Positions 16,088-25,080 of a stretch of DNA of 46,333 nt are shown here, piece by piece. The stretch is from DAOUEH01 sp034430515. Its GTDB lineage: Bacteria; Chloroflexota; Dehalococcoidia; Dehalococcoidales; RBG-16-60-22. Position numbers and translations under genes: made by a program. Every line of letters starts with the position of its first letter. Positions within the stretch are counted from its first letter, which is position 1. The DNA is taken from NCBI GenBank assembly GCA_034430515.1, contig DAOUEP010000014.1, positions 1 to 46,333 on the forward strand. The letters run 5' to 3'. The notes under the pieces are model-generated. The model was not told the DNA's origin, did not search any database, and saw only the letters and a list, made by a program, of their open reading frames with translations.

Positions 16088-17851
16088 GTGGCATACGATG
16101 CAGTCAAGATGCAGGATTGGCAAATCTCGGAGGCGGCCGAAGCCAACATGCCGACCCCCGACGAGTGGCGGGAGAAGCTGGGGCTGCAAAAAGACGAGAT
16201 TCTCCCCTACGGCCGAATTGCCAAGCTGGATTTTCTCAAGATTATCGACCGGCTCAAAGACCGTAAAGATGGCAAGTATATTGAGGTGACCGCCATCACC
16301 CCCACCCCCCTGGGCGAGGGCAAGTCAACCACGTCCTGCGGCCTCATGGAGGGGCTGGGCAAGCGCGGCATGAACGTGGGCGGGGCGCTGCGCCAGCCCT
16401 CGGGCGGCCCCACCATGAACATCAAGGGCACCGCCGCCGGCGGCGGCAACGCCCTGCTCATCCCCATGACCGAGTTCTCCATGGGGCTTACCGGCGATAT
16501 CAACGACATTATGAACGCCCACAACCTGGCCATGGTAGCCCTGACGGCCCGCATGCAGCACGAGCGCAACTACGACGACGAGCAGCTGGCCCGCCTCACC
16601 GGGATGCGCCGCCTCGCCATTGACCCCACCCGCGTGGAGTTCGGCTGGATTATCGATTTCTGCGCCCAGAGCCTGCGCAACATCGTCATCGGCCTGGGCG
16701 GCCGCATGGACGGCTACACCATGCAGTCCCGGTTCGGCATCGCCGTAAGCTCCGAGCTGATGGCCATGCTCTCCATCGTCACCGACCTGGCCGACCTGCG
16801 TAAGCGTATGGACGAGATTACCCTGGCCTACGATAAAAAGGGCAAGCCCGTCACCACCGGCGACCTGGAGGTGGGCGGCGCCATGACCGCCTGGATGCGT
16901 AATACCATCAATCCCTCCCTCCTCTGCACCGTGGAGTACCAGCCCTGCTTCGTCCACGCCGGGCCTTTCGCCAACATCGCCGTGGGGCAGTCCTCCATCA
17001 TCGCCGACCGCATCGGCCTCAAGATGTTCGACTACCACGTCACCGAGAGCGGCTTCGCCGCCGACATCGGCTTCGAGAAGTTCTGGAACGTCAAGTGCCG
17101 CTACAGCAACCTCAAGCCGCACGTCTCCGTGCTCACCACCACCGTCCGGGCGCTCAAAATGCACGGCGGCGGCCCCAAGGTGGTGGCCGGCCTCAAGCTG
17201 CCCGAAGAGTACACCAAGGAGAACGTCGGCCTGGTGGAAAAGGGCCTGCCCAACATGCTCCATCTCATCGGCGTTATCCGCAAGTCGGGCATCAACCCGG
17301 TGGTCTGCATCAACGCCTTCCACACCGATACCAAGGCCGAGCACGACGTCATCCGCAAGGCGGCCGAGGCGGCCGGGGCGCGCTGCGCCGTGTCCACTCA
17401 CTGGGCCGACGGCGGCGACGGCGCCCTGGAGCTGGCCGATACCGTGATGGACGCCTGCAAGGAAGAAAACAAGTTCAAGTTCCTCTACGCCAACGAGACC
17501 AAGCTCCGCCAGCGCGTCGAGCTTATCGCCAAGGAAGTCTACGGCGCCGACGGCGTCTCCTGGACGCCCGACGCCGAGGCCAAGGCCAAGGCCTTCGAGA
17601 GCGACCCCAAGTACGACGAGTACGCCACGATGATGGTCAAGACGCACCTCTCCCTCACCCACGACCCGACCCTCAAGGGCGTGCCCAAGGGCTGGACGCT
17701 GCCCATCCGCGACGTGCTCATCTACTCCGGCGCCAAGTTCCTCTGCCCCATGGCGGGGACGATTTCCCTGATGCCGGGCACGTCTTCCAACCCGGCCCTG
17801 CGCCGCGTGGACGTGGACGTTAAGACCGGCAAGGTACAGGGGCTGTTCTAG
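16088..17851 (+). CDS. fhs: Formate-tetrahydrofolate ligase
   Basis: The enzyme joins formate to tetrahydrofolate using ATP to give 10-formyl-THF, the entry of the methyl branch of the Wood-Ljungdahl pathway. The 587-residue product has the P-loop TPLGEGKSTT, the strongly conserved ALRQPSGGPTMNIKGTAAGG and MTEFSMGLTGDINDI, and a conserved final MAGTISLMPGTSSNPA. The GTG start is fixed by the AGGAGG site. It is somewhat longer than the usual 555-560 residues. It lies between the two cooC genes and has its own promoter. Confidence 0.97.
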   Translation: MAYDAVKMQDWQISEAAEANMPTPDEWREKLGLQKDEILPYGRIAKLDFLKIIDRLKDRKDGKYIEVTAITPTPLGEGKSTTSCGLMEGLGKRGMNVGGALRQPSGGPTMNIKGTAAGGGNALLIPMTEFSMGLTGDINDIMNAHNLAMVALTARMQHERNYDDEQLARLTGMRRLAIDPTRVEFGWIIDFCAQSLRNIVIGLGGRMDGYTMQSRFGIAVSSELMAMLSIVTDLADLRKRMDEITLAYDKKGKPVTTGDLEVGGAMTAWMRNTINPSLLCTVEYQPCFVHAGPFANIAVGQSSIIADRIGLKMFDYHVTESGFAADIGFEKFWNVKCRYSNLKPHVSVLTTTVRALKMHGGGPKVVAGLKLPEEYTKENVGLVEKGLPNMLHLIGVIRKSGINPVVCINAFHTDTKAEHDVIRKAAEAAGARCAVSTHWADGGDGALELADTVMDACKEENKFKFLYANETKLRQRVELIAKEVYGADGVSWTPDAEAKAKAFESDPKYDEYATMMVKTHLSLTHDPTLKGVPKGWTLPIRDVLIYSGAKFLCPMAGTISLMPGTSSNPALRRVDVDVKTGKVQGLF

Positions 17852-17880
17852 CCATGGTTCCGGTATGTGAGAAACGTCAT

Positions 17881-17909
17881 TTTCACTAACGGTCCAGGGC
17901 TGTTACGAT
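17881..17909 (+). promoter_or_regulatory. Possible promoter of the acs operon
   Basis: TTTCAC (17881-17886) and TACGAT (17904-17909) are 17 bases apart, upstream of cooC2. Both boxes are imperfect, and readthrough from fhs is an alternative. Confidence 0.35.
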
Positions 17910-17940
17910 GAATATATGGAGATAAGATAGGAATAAGATA

Positions 17941-18723
17941 TTGAGCATAAATATCGCCGTAGCCGGCAAGGGCGGCACCGGGAAGACCTCGGTCACCACT
18001 TTGGTCATCCGCTACCTGCTTAAAAACGGGCTGGGGACGGTCCTGGCCGTGGACGCCGACCCCAACTCCAACCTGGCCGAAAACCTGGGCCTGGAGGTGC
18101 GCCAGACGGTAGGGCGCATCCTCAACCAGTTCCAGGGGGAAAAGCTCAACATTCCCCCCGGCATGACCAAGGAGGCCTACCTGGAGTACCAGCTCAACGT
18201 GGCCATCACCGAGAGCAAGAACCTGGACCTCATCACCATGGGGCGCGGCGAAGGCCCGGAGTGCTACTGCTATCCCAACGTGGTCATCCGCAAGCTCATC
18301 GACGACTGGTCTAAGAACTACGCCTACGTCGTCATGGATAACGAAGCCGGCCTGGAGCACCTGAGCCGCCGCACCACCCAGAACATCGGCGAGCTGTTGC
18401 TCGTCTCCGACCACAGCGTCAAGGGGCTGCGGGCGGTGGCCCGCGTCCGCGACCTGGTAAAAGAGCTCAAACTGGTCGTGGCGCGCCAGTCGCTCGTCAT
18501 CAACCAGGTGCCCGGCCGGATAGACCCGCTCCTCTCGCAGGAGATGGAGCGGCTGGGGCTTACGCCGGCGGCAATCATCCCCGTTGACGAAGAACTCAGG
18601 CGCTACGACCTGGAGCAGAAACCGCTCTTCGACCTGCCGGATACGGCGGCGGCGGTAGCGGCGGTCAACGCCCTGATGGATAAACTCCTCGCGACCAAAC
18701 CAGCCGAGATGAAAAGGGGGTAA
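17941..18723 (+). CDS. CooC/AcsF-type nickel-insertion ATPase (second copy)
   Basis: This 260-residue MinD-like ATPase has GKGGTGKTS near the N-terminus, VDADPNSNLAENLG, ECYCYPN (the C-x-C nickel motif) and MDNEAGLEHLSRRTT. It starts at TTG: the in-frame ATG at 17908 runs into a TAA, and AGGA lies 9 bases before the TTG. It heads the acs operon, 1 base before folD, so it probably matures the CODH/ACS encoded downstream. It is clearly diverged from the first CooC at 15117, consistent with a division of labour. Confidence 0.9.
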   Translation: MSINIAVAGKGGTGKTSVTTLVIRYLLKNGLGTVLAVDADPNSNLAENLGLEVRQTVGRILNQFQGEKLNIPPGMTKEAYLEYQLNVAITESKNLDLITMGRGEGPECYCYPNVVIRKLIDDWSKNYAYVVMDNEAGLEHLSRRTTQNIGELLLVSDHSVKGLRAVARVRDLVKELKLVVARQSLVINQVPGRIDPLLSQEMERLGLTPAAIIPVDEELRRYDLEQKPLFDLPDTAAAVAAVNALMDKLLATKPAEMKRG

Positions 18724-18724
18724 A

Positions 18725-19612
18725 ATGACAGCACAACTGATTAAAGGCGCCGAAGTCGCCGCGCAGATTCGCCAGGAACTCAAGCAGGAAATCGCCGAAC
18801 TCAAGGCCAAGCACAACGTGGTGCCCGGCCTGGTCACCGTCCTCGTCGGGGCCGACCCGGCCTCGCAGGTCTACGTCGGCGCCAAGGAGAAGACTTCAAA
18901 GGAGCTGGGCATCTACTCGGAGCGCTACGACCTCCCCGAGGATACCTCGCAGGAAGACCTATTGAAGCTCATCGCCAAGCTCAACAAAGACCCCAAGATT
19001 AACGGCATCCTGGTGCAGCTGCCCCTGCCCAAGCACCTCAACGAGGAGCAGGTGCTCTACGCCATCGACCCCAAAAAGGACGTGGACGGCTTCCACCCGG
19101 TCAACGTGGGCAAGCTGATGATTGGCGAGCCGGACTACCTCCCCTGCACCCCCGCCGGCATCCAGCAGCTCTTAATCCGCATCGGCGCTCCCATCGAAGG
19201 CGCCGAGGTGGTCGTGGTCGGGCGCAGTAATATCGTCGGCAAGCCCATCGCCAACATGCTTTTGCAGAAGGCGCCGGGGGCCAACGCCACCGTCACCGTC
19301 TGCCACACCCGCACCCGGGACATGGCCTTTCACACCCGCCGCGCCGATATCCTCATCGCCGCCATCGGCCGGGCCAATTTTATCAAGGCCGACATGGTCA
19401 AGGAAGGCGCCTACGTCATCGACGTCGGCGTCAACGAAATCGGTCGCACGGCCGAGGGCAAGCGCATCCTGGCCGGCGACGTCGAGTTCGATACCGTCAA
19501 GGAGAAGGCCAAGGCCATCACCCCCGTCCCCGGCGGCGTGGGCCCGATGACCATCACCATGCTGATGATGAATACGGTGCGCGCCGCCAAGGTGGCGGCC
19601 GGCCTTAAATAA
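18725..19612 (+). CDS. folD: Bifunctional methylene-THF dehydrogenase / methenyl-THF cyclohydrolase FolD
   Basis: FolD turns 10-formyl-THF into methylene-THF in two steps, the second using NADPH or NADH. The 295-residue product has the catalytic lysine region YVGAKEKTSKELGI, ILVQLPLPKHL, DVDGFHPVNVG, the nucleotide-binding VVGRSNIVGKP and the final PVPGGVGPMT. It follows cooC2 at once, with AAAAGGGGG before the ATG. It links the Fhs product to the methyl branch. The next enzyme, methylene-THF reductase, is not in the window. Confidence 0.96.
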   Translation: MTAQLIKGAEVAAQIRQELKQEIAELKAKHNVVPGLVTVLVGADPASQVYVGAKEKTSKELGIYSERYDLPEDTSQEDLLKLIAKLNKDPKINGILVQLPLPKHLNEEQVLYAIDPKKDVDGFHPVNVGKLMIGEPDYLPCTPAGIQQLLIRIGAPIEGAEVVVVGRSNIVGKPIANMLLQKAPGANATVTVCHTRTRDMAFHTRRADILIAAIGRANFIKADMVKEGAYVIDVGVNEIGRTAEGKRILAGDVEFDTVKEKAKAITPVPGGVGPMTITMLMMNTVRAAKVAAGLK

Positions 19613-19645
19613 ACAATGCCCCCATATCAGAAACAAGGAGGAAAA

Positions 19646-19864
19646 ATGAGCTACAAAACGGTCACGAAGGAGGCACCCGGCCGGGGGGAGGTGGAAATCC
19701 TGACCGAGACCTACGAGCCAGGTCTGCCCGAGGGAGAGGACGCCGGCCGGTGGCGCCAGAAGCTGGAAAGCCGCGACGAAAAGCTGAAATATCTTAAGTC
19801 CGGCGAGCGCTACTGGTACAGCGATGACTGGTTCGGCAGCGAAAAGCGGAAGAACCCCGCCTGA
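19646..19864 (+). CDS. Small charged protein inside the acs operon, unknown
   Basis: The 72-residue product starts at the ATG at 19646, which has an excellent AAGGAGG four bases upstream; the frame also runs back to 19616, without such a site. It begins MSYKTVTKEAPGRGEVEIL and is acidic, then mixed-charge, ending with an aromatic cluster (RYWYSDDWFGSEKRKN). It has no cysteine, no transmembrane segment and no domain I know. It sits between folD and acsD with gaps of 33 and 14 bases and is surely co-transcribed. Its role may be regulatory or structural for the CODH/ACS proteins; this is inference. Confidence 0.75.
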   Translation: MSYKTVTKEAPGRGEVEILTETYEPGLPEGEDAGRWRQKLESRDEKLKYLKSGERYWYSDDWFGSEKRKNPA

Positions 19865-19878
19865 GAGAAGGAGGCAAA

Positions 19879-20826
19879 ATGGCTTTTGAGATTCCCAAGA
19901 CCGCCTATAGCGGCAAGATAAAGGAGATAACCCTGGGCAAGGGCGATAAAGCGGTTACCGTCGGCGGGGAGACCTCCTACCCGTTTTATCTCTTCGAGGG
20001 CGAGATGACCAACCTCCCCCGCATCGCCATGGAGGTCTACGACATGCCCCCCGAGGAGTGGGCGAAGGCGGCGCTGGAGCCTTTCGCCGGCGTCACCGAC
20101 GACCCGGTGGCCTGGGCGCTTAAGTGTATCGAGGACTACGGCGCCGAGATGATTTGCCTGCAACTCCTCTCCACCGACCCCAACGGCCAGGACCGCCCCG
20201 CGAACGAGGCCGCCCAGGTGGTCAAGAAGGTGGCCGACGCCATCGACGTGCCCCTGATTGTCTGGGGCACCGCCAACCACGATAAGGACACCGAGGTGCT
20301 CAGGATGGTGGCCGAGCTGGTGCAGGACAAGCCCCTGATACTGGGCCCGGTGGAGGAAGGCGACCACAAGAAAATCGGCGCCGCCGCCATCGGCTACAAG
20401 CACACCGTGGCCGCGTCGTCCCCCATCGATATCAACCTGGCCAAGCAGCTCAATATCCTGCTGGGCAACCTGGGCGTCCCCGATAGCTCCCTCGTCATCG
20501 ACCCCACCGTAAGCTCTATCGGCTACGGCATCGAGTACTGTTATTCGGTGATGGAGCGGATGCGCATGGCCGCCCTTACCCAGCAGGACGCCAAGCTCCA
20601 GTTCCCCATCATCGCCAACATCGCCAAGGAGACCTGGAAGAGCAAAGAGGCCAAGCTCAGCGAGCAGGAAGACCCCAAGATGGGCAACGCCAGGAACCGG
20701 GGCATCCTGCTGGAGGCTATGTCCTCGATGATACTGCTCCTGGCCGGGGCCGACGTGCTCGTCATGCGCCACCCCGAGGCGATAAAACTGGTCAGGGAGA
20801 TGATTAGCGACCTGACCGCCAAATAA
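19879..20826 (+). CDS. acsD: Corrinoid/iron-sulfur protein small subunit AcsD (delta)
   Basis: The small subunit of the CO dehydrogenase/acetyl-CoA synthase corrinoid protein, a TIM-barrel partner of AcsC that helps carry the methyl group. The 315-residue product has FEGEMTNLPRIAMEVYD at the start, the barrel segments ADAIDVPLIVWGTANHDKD and SSPIDINLAKQLNILL, and a C-terminal LAGADVLVMRHPEA. The length is that of bacterial AcsD. It is preceded by GAGAAGGAGG and followed 17 bases later by acsA, so it is part of the operon. Confidence 0.93.
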   Translation: MAFEIPKTAYSGKIKEITLGKGDKAVTVGGETSYPFYLFEGEMTNLPRIAMEVYDMPPEEWAKAALEPFAGVTDDPVAWALKCIEDYGAEMICLQLLSTDPNGQDRPANEAAQVVKKVADAIDVPLIVWGTANHDKDTEVLRMVAELVQDKPLILGPVEEGDHKKIGAAAIGYKHTVAASSPIDINLAKQLNILLGNLGVPDSSLVIDPTVSSIGYGIEYCYSVMERMRMAALTQQDAKLQFPIIANIAKETWKSKEAKLSEQEDPKMGNARNRGILLEAMSSMILLLAGADVLVMRHPEAIKLVREMISDLTAK

Positions 20827-20843
20827 GTGAGGTAAAAACTAAC

Positions 20844-22814
20844 ATGGCAGATGAAGAAAAGAAAATGAAAAGCATCGACAAGGCCAGCCTGGAACTAATA
20901 GAAAAGGCGGCCAAAGACGGGGTAAACACCGCCTTTGACCGGGCCGATTCCATGAAACCCTGCCCCATCGGCTCGGTGGGCAGCTGCTGCAAGCACTGCG
21001 GCATGGGCCCCTGCCGGGTCCCCCTGCCCAAGGGCAAAGAGGAAACTCCCGAGGAAAAGAAGAAGCGGCGCGGCATCTGCGGCGCTACCGCCGAGACCAT
21101 CGCGGCGCGAAACTTTATCCGCATGGTGGCCGGCGGTGCCGCCGCCCACTCCGACCACGGCCGGGGCGTAGCCGAACTTTTCCTGGCGGTAGCCAAAGGA
21201 AAGGCACCGGGCTACGAGATAAAAGACGAACAAAAGCTGTTGCAGCTGGCCCTGGACTGGGACATAGAAATTGGTGACCGCAGCAACAGTGAAATAGCCG
21301 TTGACATCGGTGAGAAGGCCCTGGCCGAATTCGGCAAGCAGGAAGGTGAAATTATCACCCTGAGGAAGGCGCCGCTGAAGCGCCAGGAGCTATGGCGACA
21401 GCAGGGCGTCGCTCCCCGCGGTATCGACCGCGAGATTGTGGAGATAATGCACCGTACCCACATCGGCGTCGACCAGGACTATAAAAACCTACTCAAGCAG
21501 GGAGTCCGGGCCGCCATCGGTGACGGCTGGGGCGGCAGCATGATTGCCACCGAGCTTCAGGATATCCTCTTCGGCACCCCGGCCCCGATACTGGGTAAGG
21601 CCAACCTGGGAGTGCTCAAGAAAAACGAGGTAAACATCATCATCCACGGCCACGAGCCGTTGCTCTCCGAGATGATTGTGGCCGCCGCCAGCGAGCCGGA
21701 GATGCTGGAGCTGGCCAAGTCCAAGGGGGCCGAAGGGATAAACCTGTCCGGCATGTGCTGCACCGCCAACGAGATACTGATGCGCCACGGAGTGGCTATC
21801 GCCGGGAATTTCCTACAGCAGGAACTGGCGCTGGTCACCGGAGCGGTCGAGGCCATGGTGGTAGACGTCCAGTGCATCATGCAGTCCATACAAACCGTGG
21901 CCGAATGCTACCACACCAAGATAATCACCACTGCCTCCAAGGCGAAAATCCCCGGGGCTATCCATATCGAGTTCAACGAGCACGATGCCCTCAAGTCGGC
22001 ACGCGAAATTGTCAAGACAGCCATCGAGAACTTCCCCAACCGCAAGGGTAACATCCTTATTCCCGAAGAACAGTGCGACCAGATTGCCGGTTTCAGCCAC
22101 GAGACCATCAACTACCTGCTGGGCGGTATGTTCCGCGCCTCCTACCGGCCGCTAAACGATAATATCATTAACGGCCGCATCCGGGGCGTGGCCGGCGTGG
22201 TCGGCTGCAATAATGCCCGCGTCAAGCACAACGAGGGCCATATCGCCATGGTCAAGGAACTCATCAAGAACGACGTGCTGGTGATTACCACCGGCTGCAA
22301 CGCTATTGCCTGTGCCGAAGCCGGGCTCCTGGTACCCGAAGCCGCCGCCAAGTACGCCGGCGAGGGCCTAGCCGAGGTCTGCGAGACGGTGGGCATCCCG
22401 CCGGTGCTGCACATGGGCTCCTGCGTGGATAACTCCCGCATCCTCATCGCCGCCACCGCCATGGTCAAGGACGGCGGCCTGGGCGACGACATCAGCGACC
22501 TGCCCGTGGCCGGGGCGGCGCCGGAGTGGATGAGCGAAAAGGCCATCTCCATCGGCCAGTATTTCGTCGCCTCCGGCGTCTACACCGTCTTCGGCGTCAC
22601 CTGGCCTACCGAGGGCAGCAAAGAGGTGACCGACTACCTCTTCAAGGAAATGGAGGAACAATACGGCGGTATGTGGGACTTTGAACCCGACCCCATCCAG
22701 GCCGCCCACAAGATGATTGCCCACATCGATAAGAAGCGGGCCGCCCTGGGCATCGACAAGGCCCGCGAGCGAGTACTTTACGATATGGAAATGAGGCGCG
22801 AACTGGAAGGCTAG
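20844..22814 (+). CDS. acsA: Ni-Fe-S carbon monoxide dehydrogenase catalytic subunit
   Basis: This is the bacterial type (CooS/AcsA) enzyme that reduces CO2 to CO and passes it through a tunnel to AcsB. The 656-residue product holds the D- and B-cluster cysteines near the N-terminus (CPIGSVGSCCKHCGMGPCRV). The C-cluster ligands follow: IIHGHEPLLSEM (His), SGMCCTANE, VDVQCIMQS, GCNNARVKHNEGH, TTGCNAIACAEAG and HMGSCVDNSRI. All expected residues are present, so it should be active. It lies directly before acsB. Confidence 0.97.
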   Translation: MADEEKKMKSIDKASLELIEKAAKDGVNTAFDRADSMKPCPIGSVGSCCKHCGMGPCRVPLPKGKEETPEEKKKRRGICGATAETIAARNFIRMVAGGAAAHSDHGRGVAELFLAVAKGKAPGYEIKDEQKLLQLALDWDIEIGDRSNSEIAVDIGEKALAEFGKQEGEIITLRKAPLKRQELWRQQGVAPRGIDREIVEIMHRTHIGVDQDYKNLLKQGVRAAIGDGWGGSMIATELQDILFGTPAPILGKANLGVLKKNEVNIIIHGHEPLLSEMIVAAASEPEMLELAKSKGAEGINLSGMCCTANEILMRHGVAIAGNFLQQELALVTGAVEAMVVDVQCIMQSIQTVAECYHTKIITTASKAKIPGAIHIEFNEHDALKSAREIVKTAIENFPNRKGNILIPEEQCDQIAGFSHETINYLLGGMFRASYRPLNDNIINGRIRGVAGVVGCNNARVKHNEGHIAMVKELIKNDVLVITTGCNAIACAEAGLLVPEAAAKYAGEGLAEVCETVGIPPVLHMGSCVDNSRILIAATAMVKDGGLGDDISDLPVAGAAPEWMSEKAISIGQYFVASGVYTVFGVTWPTEGSKEVTDYLFKEMEEQYGGMWDFEPDPIQAAHKMIAHIDKKRAALGIDKARERVLYDMEMRRELEG

Positions 22815-22853
22815 GCTTCCGAAAGCGCGTTATCAAGGAGGTAAAAGGAAAAA

Positions 22854-25061
22854 ATGTCCAAGATAATTGCATCGGCGGCCATCAATGGCGCCCACAAAAT
22901 CGTCGACCAGGCCGAGCAGAAATGGAAAGAGGCCATGGATAAATGGGGGGCGGGCGAGCCGGTCGGCTTCCCCAACACCGCCTACTATCTCCCCATCATC
23001 TACGGCATCTCCGGGATGAAGGTGGAGAAGCTCGGCGACATGGAAGCCGTCCTCAAAAAGTGCCAGGCGCTGCTGCCGCCGCCGGTGAAATCGGAGCACC
23101 ACCTCCCCTACCTGGGGCCCACCCTGGACGCCGGCATGATTACCTTCTGGGCCGAGGAGCTCATCGAGGCCATCCGGTATCTGGAAACCCCGGACTTTTA
23201 CGTCCGCGGGGAGGACGTTACCGATAGCAACATCTGGCTGGGCGCGGCCGACGACGTCATCATGCGCAAGCGCGGCGTGGAGTTCGTGGACGGCACCGCC
23301 CCCGGTTTCGCCGCCATTCTCGGCGCCGCCCCCACGGCGGAAATCGCCAAGGACATCGCCGAGGAGCTGCAGAAGAAGAACCTCTACGTCTTCATGGCCG
23401 GCAGCCATAACGGCCAGACCTTCTCCCGGCAGCTGGTGGAAGCCGGCGTGCAGATTGGCTGGGGCACCCGCCTGGTCTCCTTCGGGCCGGATACCTCGGC
23501 CACCGTCTTCGCCATCGGCTTCGCCACCCGGGCCGCCATCTCCTTCGGCGGCATCGAGCCGGGCGACTACCGCAAGATACTGATATACAACAAAGACCGC
23601 GTCTTCGCCTTCGCCATGACCATGGGCGACGTTACCGACGAGTGGTACGCCAACGGCGCCGGCGCCATCAATTGGGGCTTCCCCATCATCGCCGATACCC
23701 CCATACCGGAGATACTCCCCACCGGCGTCTGCACCTACGAGCACGTCGTCTCCAACGTCCCCCACGACGAAATCGTCTCCAAGGCCATCGAGGTCCGTGG
23801 CCTCAAGGTCACCGTCACCGAGGTGCCCGTCCCGGTCGCCTTCGGGCCCGCCTTCGAGGGCGAGCGCGTCCGCGGCGACGATATCTACCTGGAGGCCGGC
23901 GGCGGCCGCACCCACATGGTGGAGTGGGTCACCTCCAAGCGCATGGACGAAATCGAGGACGGCCACATCGAGGTCATCGGGCCGGAGCTGAGCGACATCG
24001 AGGCCGGTTCCCGCCTGCCCCTGGCCATCGCCGTGGAAGTGGCCGGCCGTGAGATGCAGGACGACTACGAGCCTATCCTGGAGCGGCAGATTCACCACCT
24101 CATCAACTACGCCCAGGGCCTGATGCACATCGGCCAGCGCGATATCGCCTGGCTGCGTATCGCCAAGCAGGCCGTGGAAAAGGGCTTCAAGCTGGAGCAC
24201 ATCGGCACCATCCTCCACGCCAAGCTGCACCAGGACTTCGGCCGCATCTTCGATAAGATACAGATTAAGCTCTATACCAAAGACGAGGACGTTAATAAAA
24301 TCGTCGAAAAGGCCCGGGCCGCCTACAAGACCAGGGACGAGCGCATCGAGGGCATGACCGACGAGACGACCGAGACCTACTACTCCTGCACCCTCTGCCA
24401 GTCGTTCGCCCCCAGCCATGTCTGCGTCATCAGCCCGGAGCGCACCGGCCTCTGCGGCTCCTACAACTGGATGGACTGCAAGGCCGCCTACGAGATAAAT
24501 CCCACCGGCCCCAACCAGCCGGTGCCCAAGGGCGAGGTCATCGACCAGAAGAACGGCCAGTGGAAGGGCGTCAACGAGTTCGTCACCCAGGCCTCCCGCG
24601 GCAAGATAGACCACTATAACTTCTACTCCATCGTCAACGACCCCATGACCACCTGCGGCTGCTGCGAGGCCATCGCCGCCGTGCTGCCGATGTGCAACGG
24701 CATCATGACCGTCAACCGCGACTACACCGGCGAGACCCCCTGCGGCATGAAGTTCACCACCCTGGCCGGTACCATCGGCGGCGGTCTTTCCACGCCCGGC
24801 TTCGTGGGGCACGGCAAGTACAACATCACCCAACGCAAGTTTGTCGCCGCCGAGGGCGGCCTGCTGCGCATGGTCTGGATGCCCAAGATACTCAAGGAGG
24901 AAATCGGCGAGCGGTTTGCAACCCGCGCCGCCGAGCTGGGCGTGCCCGACCTGCTGGACAAGGTGGCCGACGAGACCATCGGCATTACCGAGGACGCCAT
25001 CCTGCCCTTCCTCACCGAGAAGGGCCACCCGGCGCTGGCAATGGACCCGATACTGGGGTAA
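22854..25061 (+). CDS. acsB: Acetyl-CoA synthase (CO-methylating) AcsB
   Basis: AcsB assembles acetyl-CoA from CO, the corrinoid-bound methyl group and CoA. The 735 residues match the full bacterial form with the N-terminal domain that contacts CODH, unlike the shorter archaeal beta subunit. The A-cluster motif is complete: C-x2-C-x8-C-x9-C in CTLCQSF...HVC...GLCG, plus the C-G-C nickel tripeptide in MTTCGCCEAI. RBS: AAGGAGG before the ATG. It is followed 19 bases later by acsC. Confidence 0.97.
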   Translation: MSKIIASAAINGAHKIVDQAEQKWKEAMDKWGAGEPVGFPNTAYYLPIIYGISGMKVEKLGDMEAVLKKCQALLPPPVKSEHHLPYLGPTLDAGMITFWAEELIEAIRYLETPDFYVRGEDVTDSNIWLGAADDVIMRKRGVEFVDGTAPGFAAILGAAPTAEIAKDIAEELQKKNLYVFMAGSHNGQTFSRQLVEAGVQIGWGTRLVSFGPDTSATVFAIGFATRAAISFGGIEPGDYRKILIYNKDRVFAFAMTMGDVTDEWYANGAGAINWGFPIIADTPIPEILPTGVCTYEHVVSNVPHDEIVSKAIEVRGLKVTVTEVPVPVAFGPAFEGERVRGDDIYLEAGGGRTHMVEWVTSKRMDEIEDGHIEVIGPELSDIEAGSRLPLAIAVEVAGREMQDDYEPILERQIHHLINYAQGLMHIGQRDIAWLRIAKQAVEKGFKLEHIGTILHAKLHQDFGRIFDKIQIKLYTKDEDVNKIVEKARAAYKTRDERIEGMTDETTETYYSCTLCQSFAPSHVCVISPERTGLCGSYNWMDCKAAYEINPTGPNQPVPKGEVIDQKNGQWKGVNEFVTQASRGKIDHYNFYSIVNDPMTTCGCCEAIAAVLPMCNGIMTVNRDYTGETPCGMKFTTLAGTIGGGLSTPGFVGHGKYNITQRKFVAAEGGLLRMVWMPKILKEEIGERFATRAAELGVPDLLDKVADETIGITEDAILPFLTEKGHPALAMDPILG

Positions 25062-25080
25062 GGGGAAAGGAGAATTAAAG

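Noticed and set aside
16325..17662. 445-residue open frame opposite fhs
   Set aside because: Shadow of the formate-tetrahydrofolate ligase gene with the same biased composition and no ribosome binding site.
15117..18723. CooC proteins as MinD or ParA cell-division ATPases
   Set aside because: Both have the C-x-C nickel motif and lie among CODH/ACS genes, which MinD and ParA do not.
24841..25080. N-terminal extension of AcsC back into acsB
   Set aside because: The extra residues are out-of-frame acsB sequence; AcsC homologues begin at the ATG at 25081, which has its own ribosome binding site.
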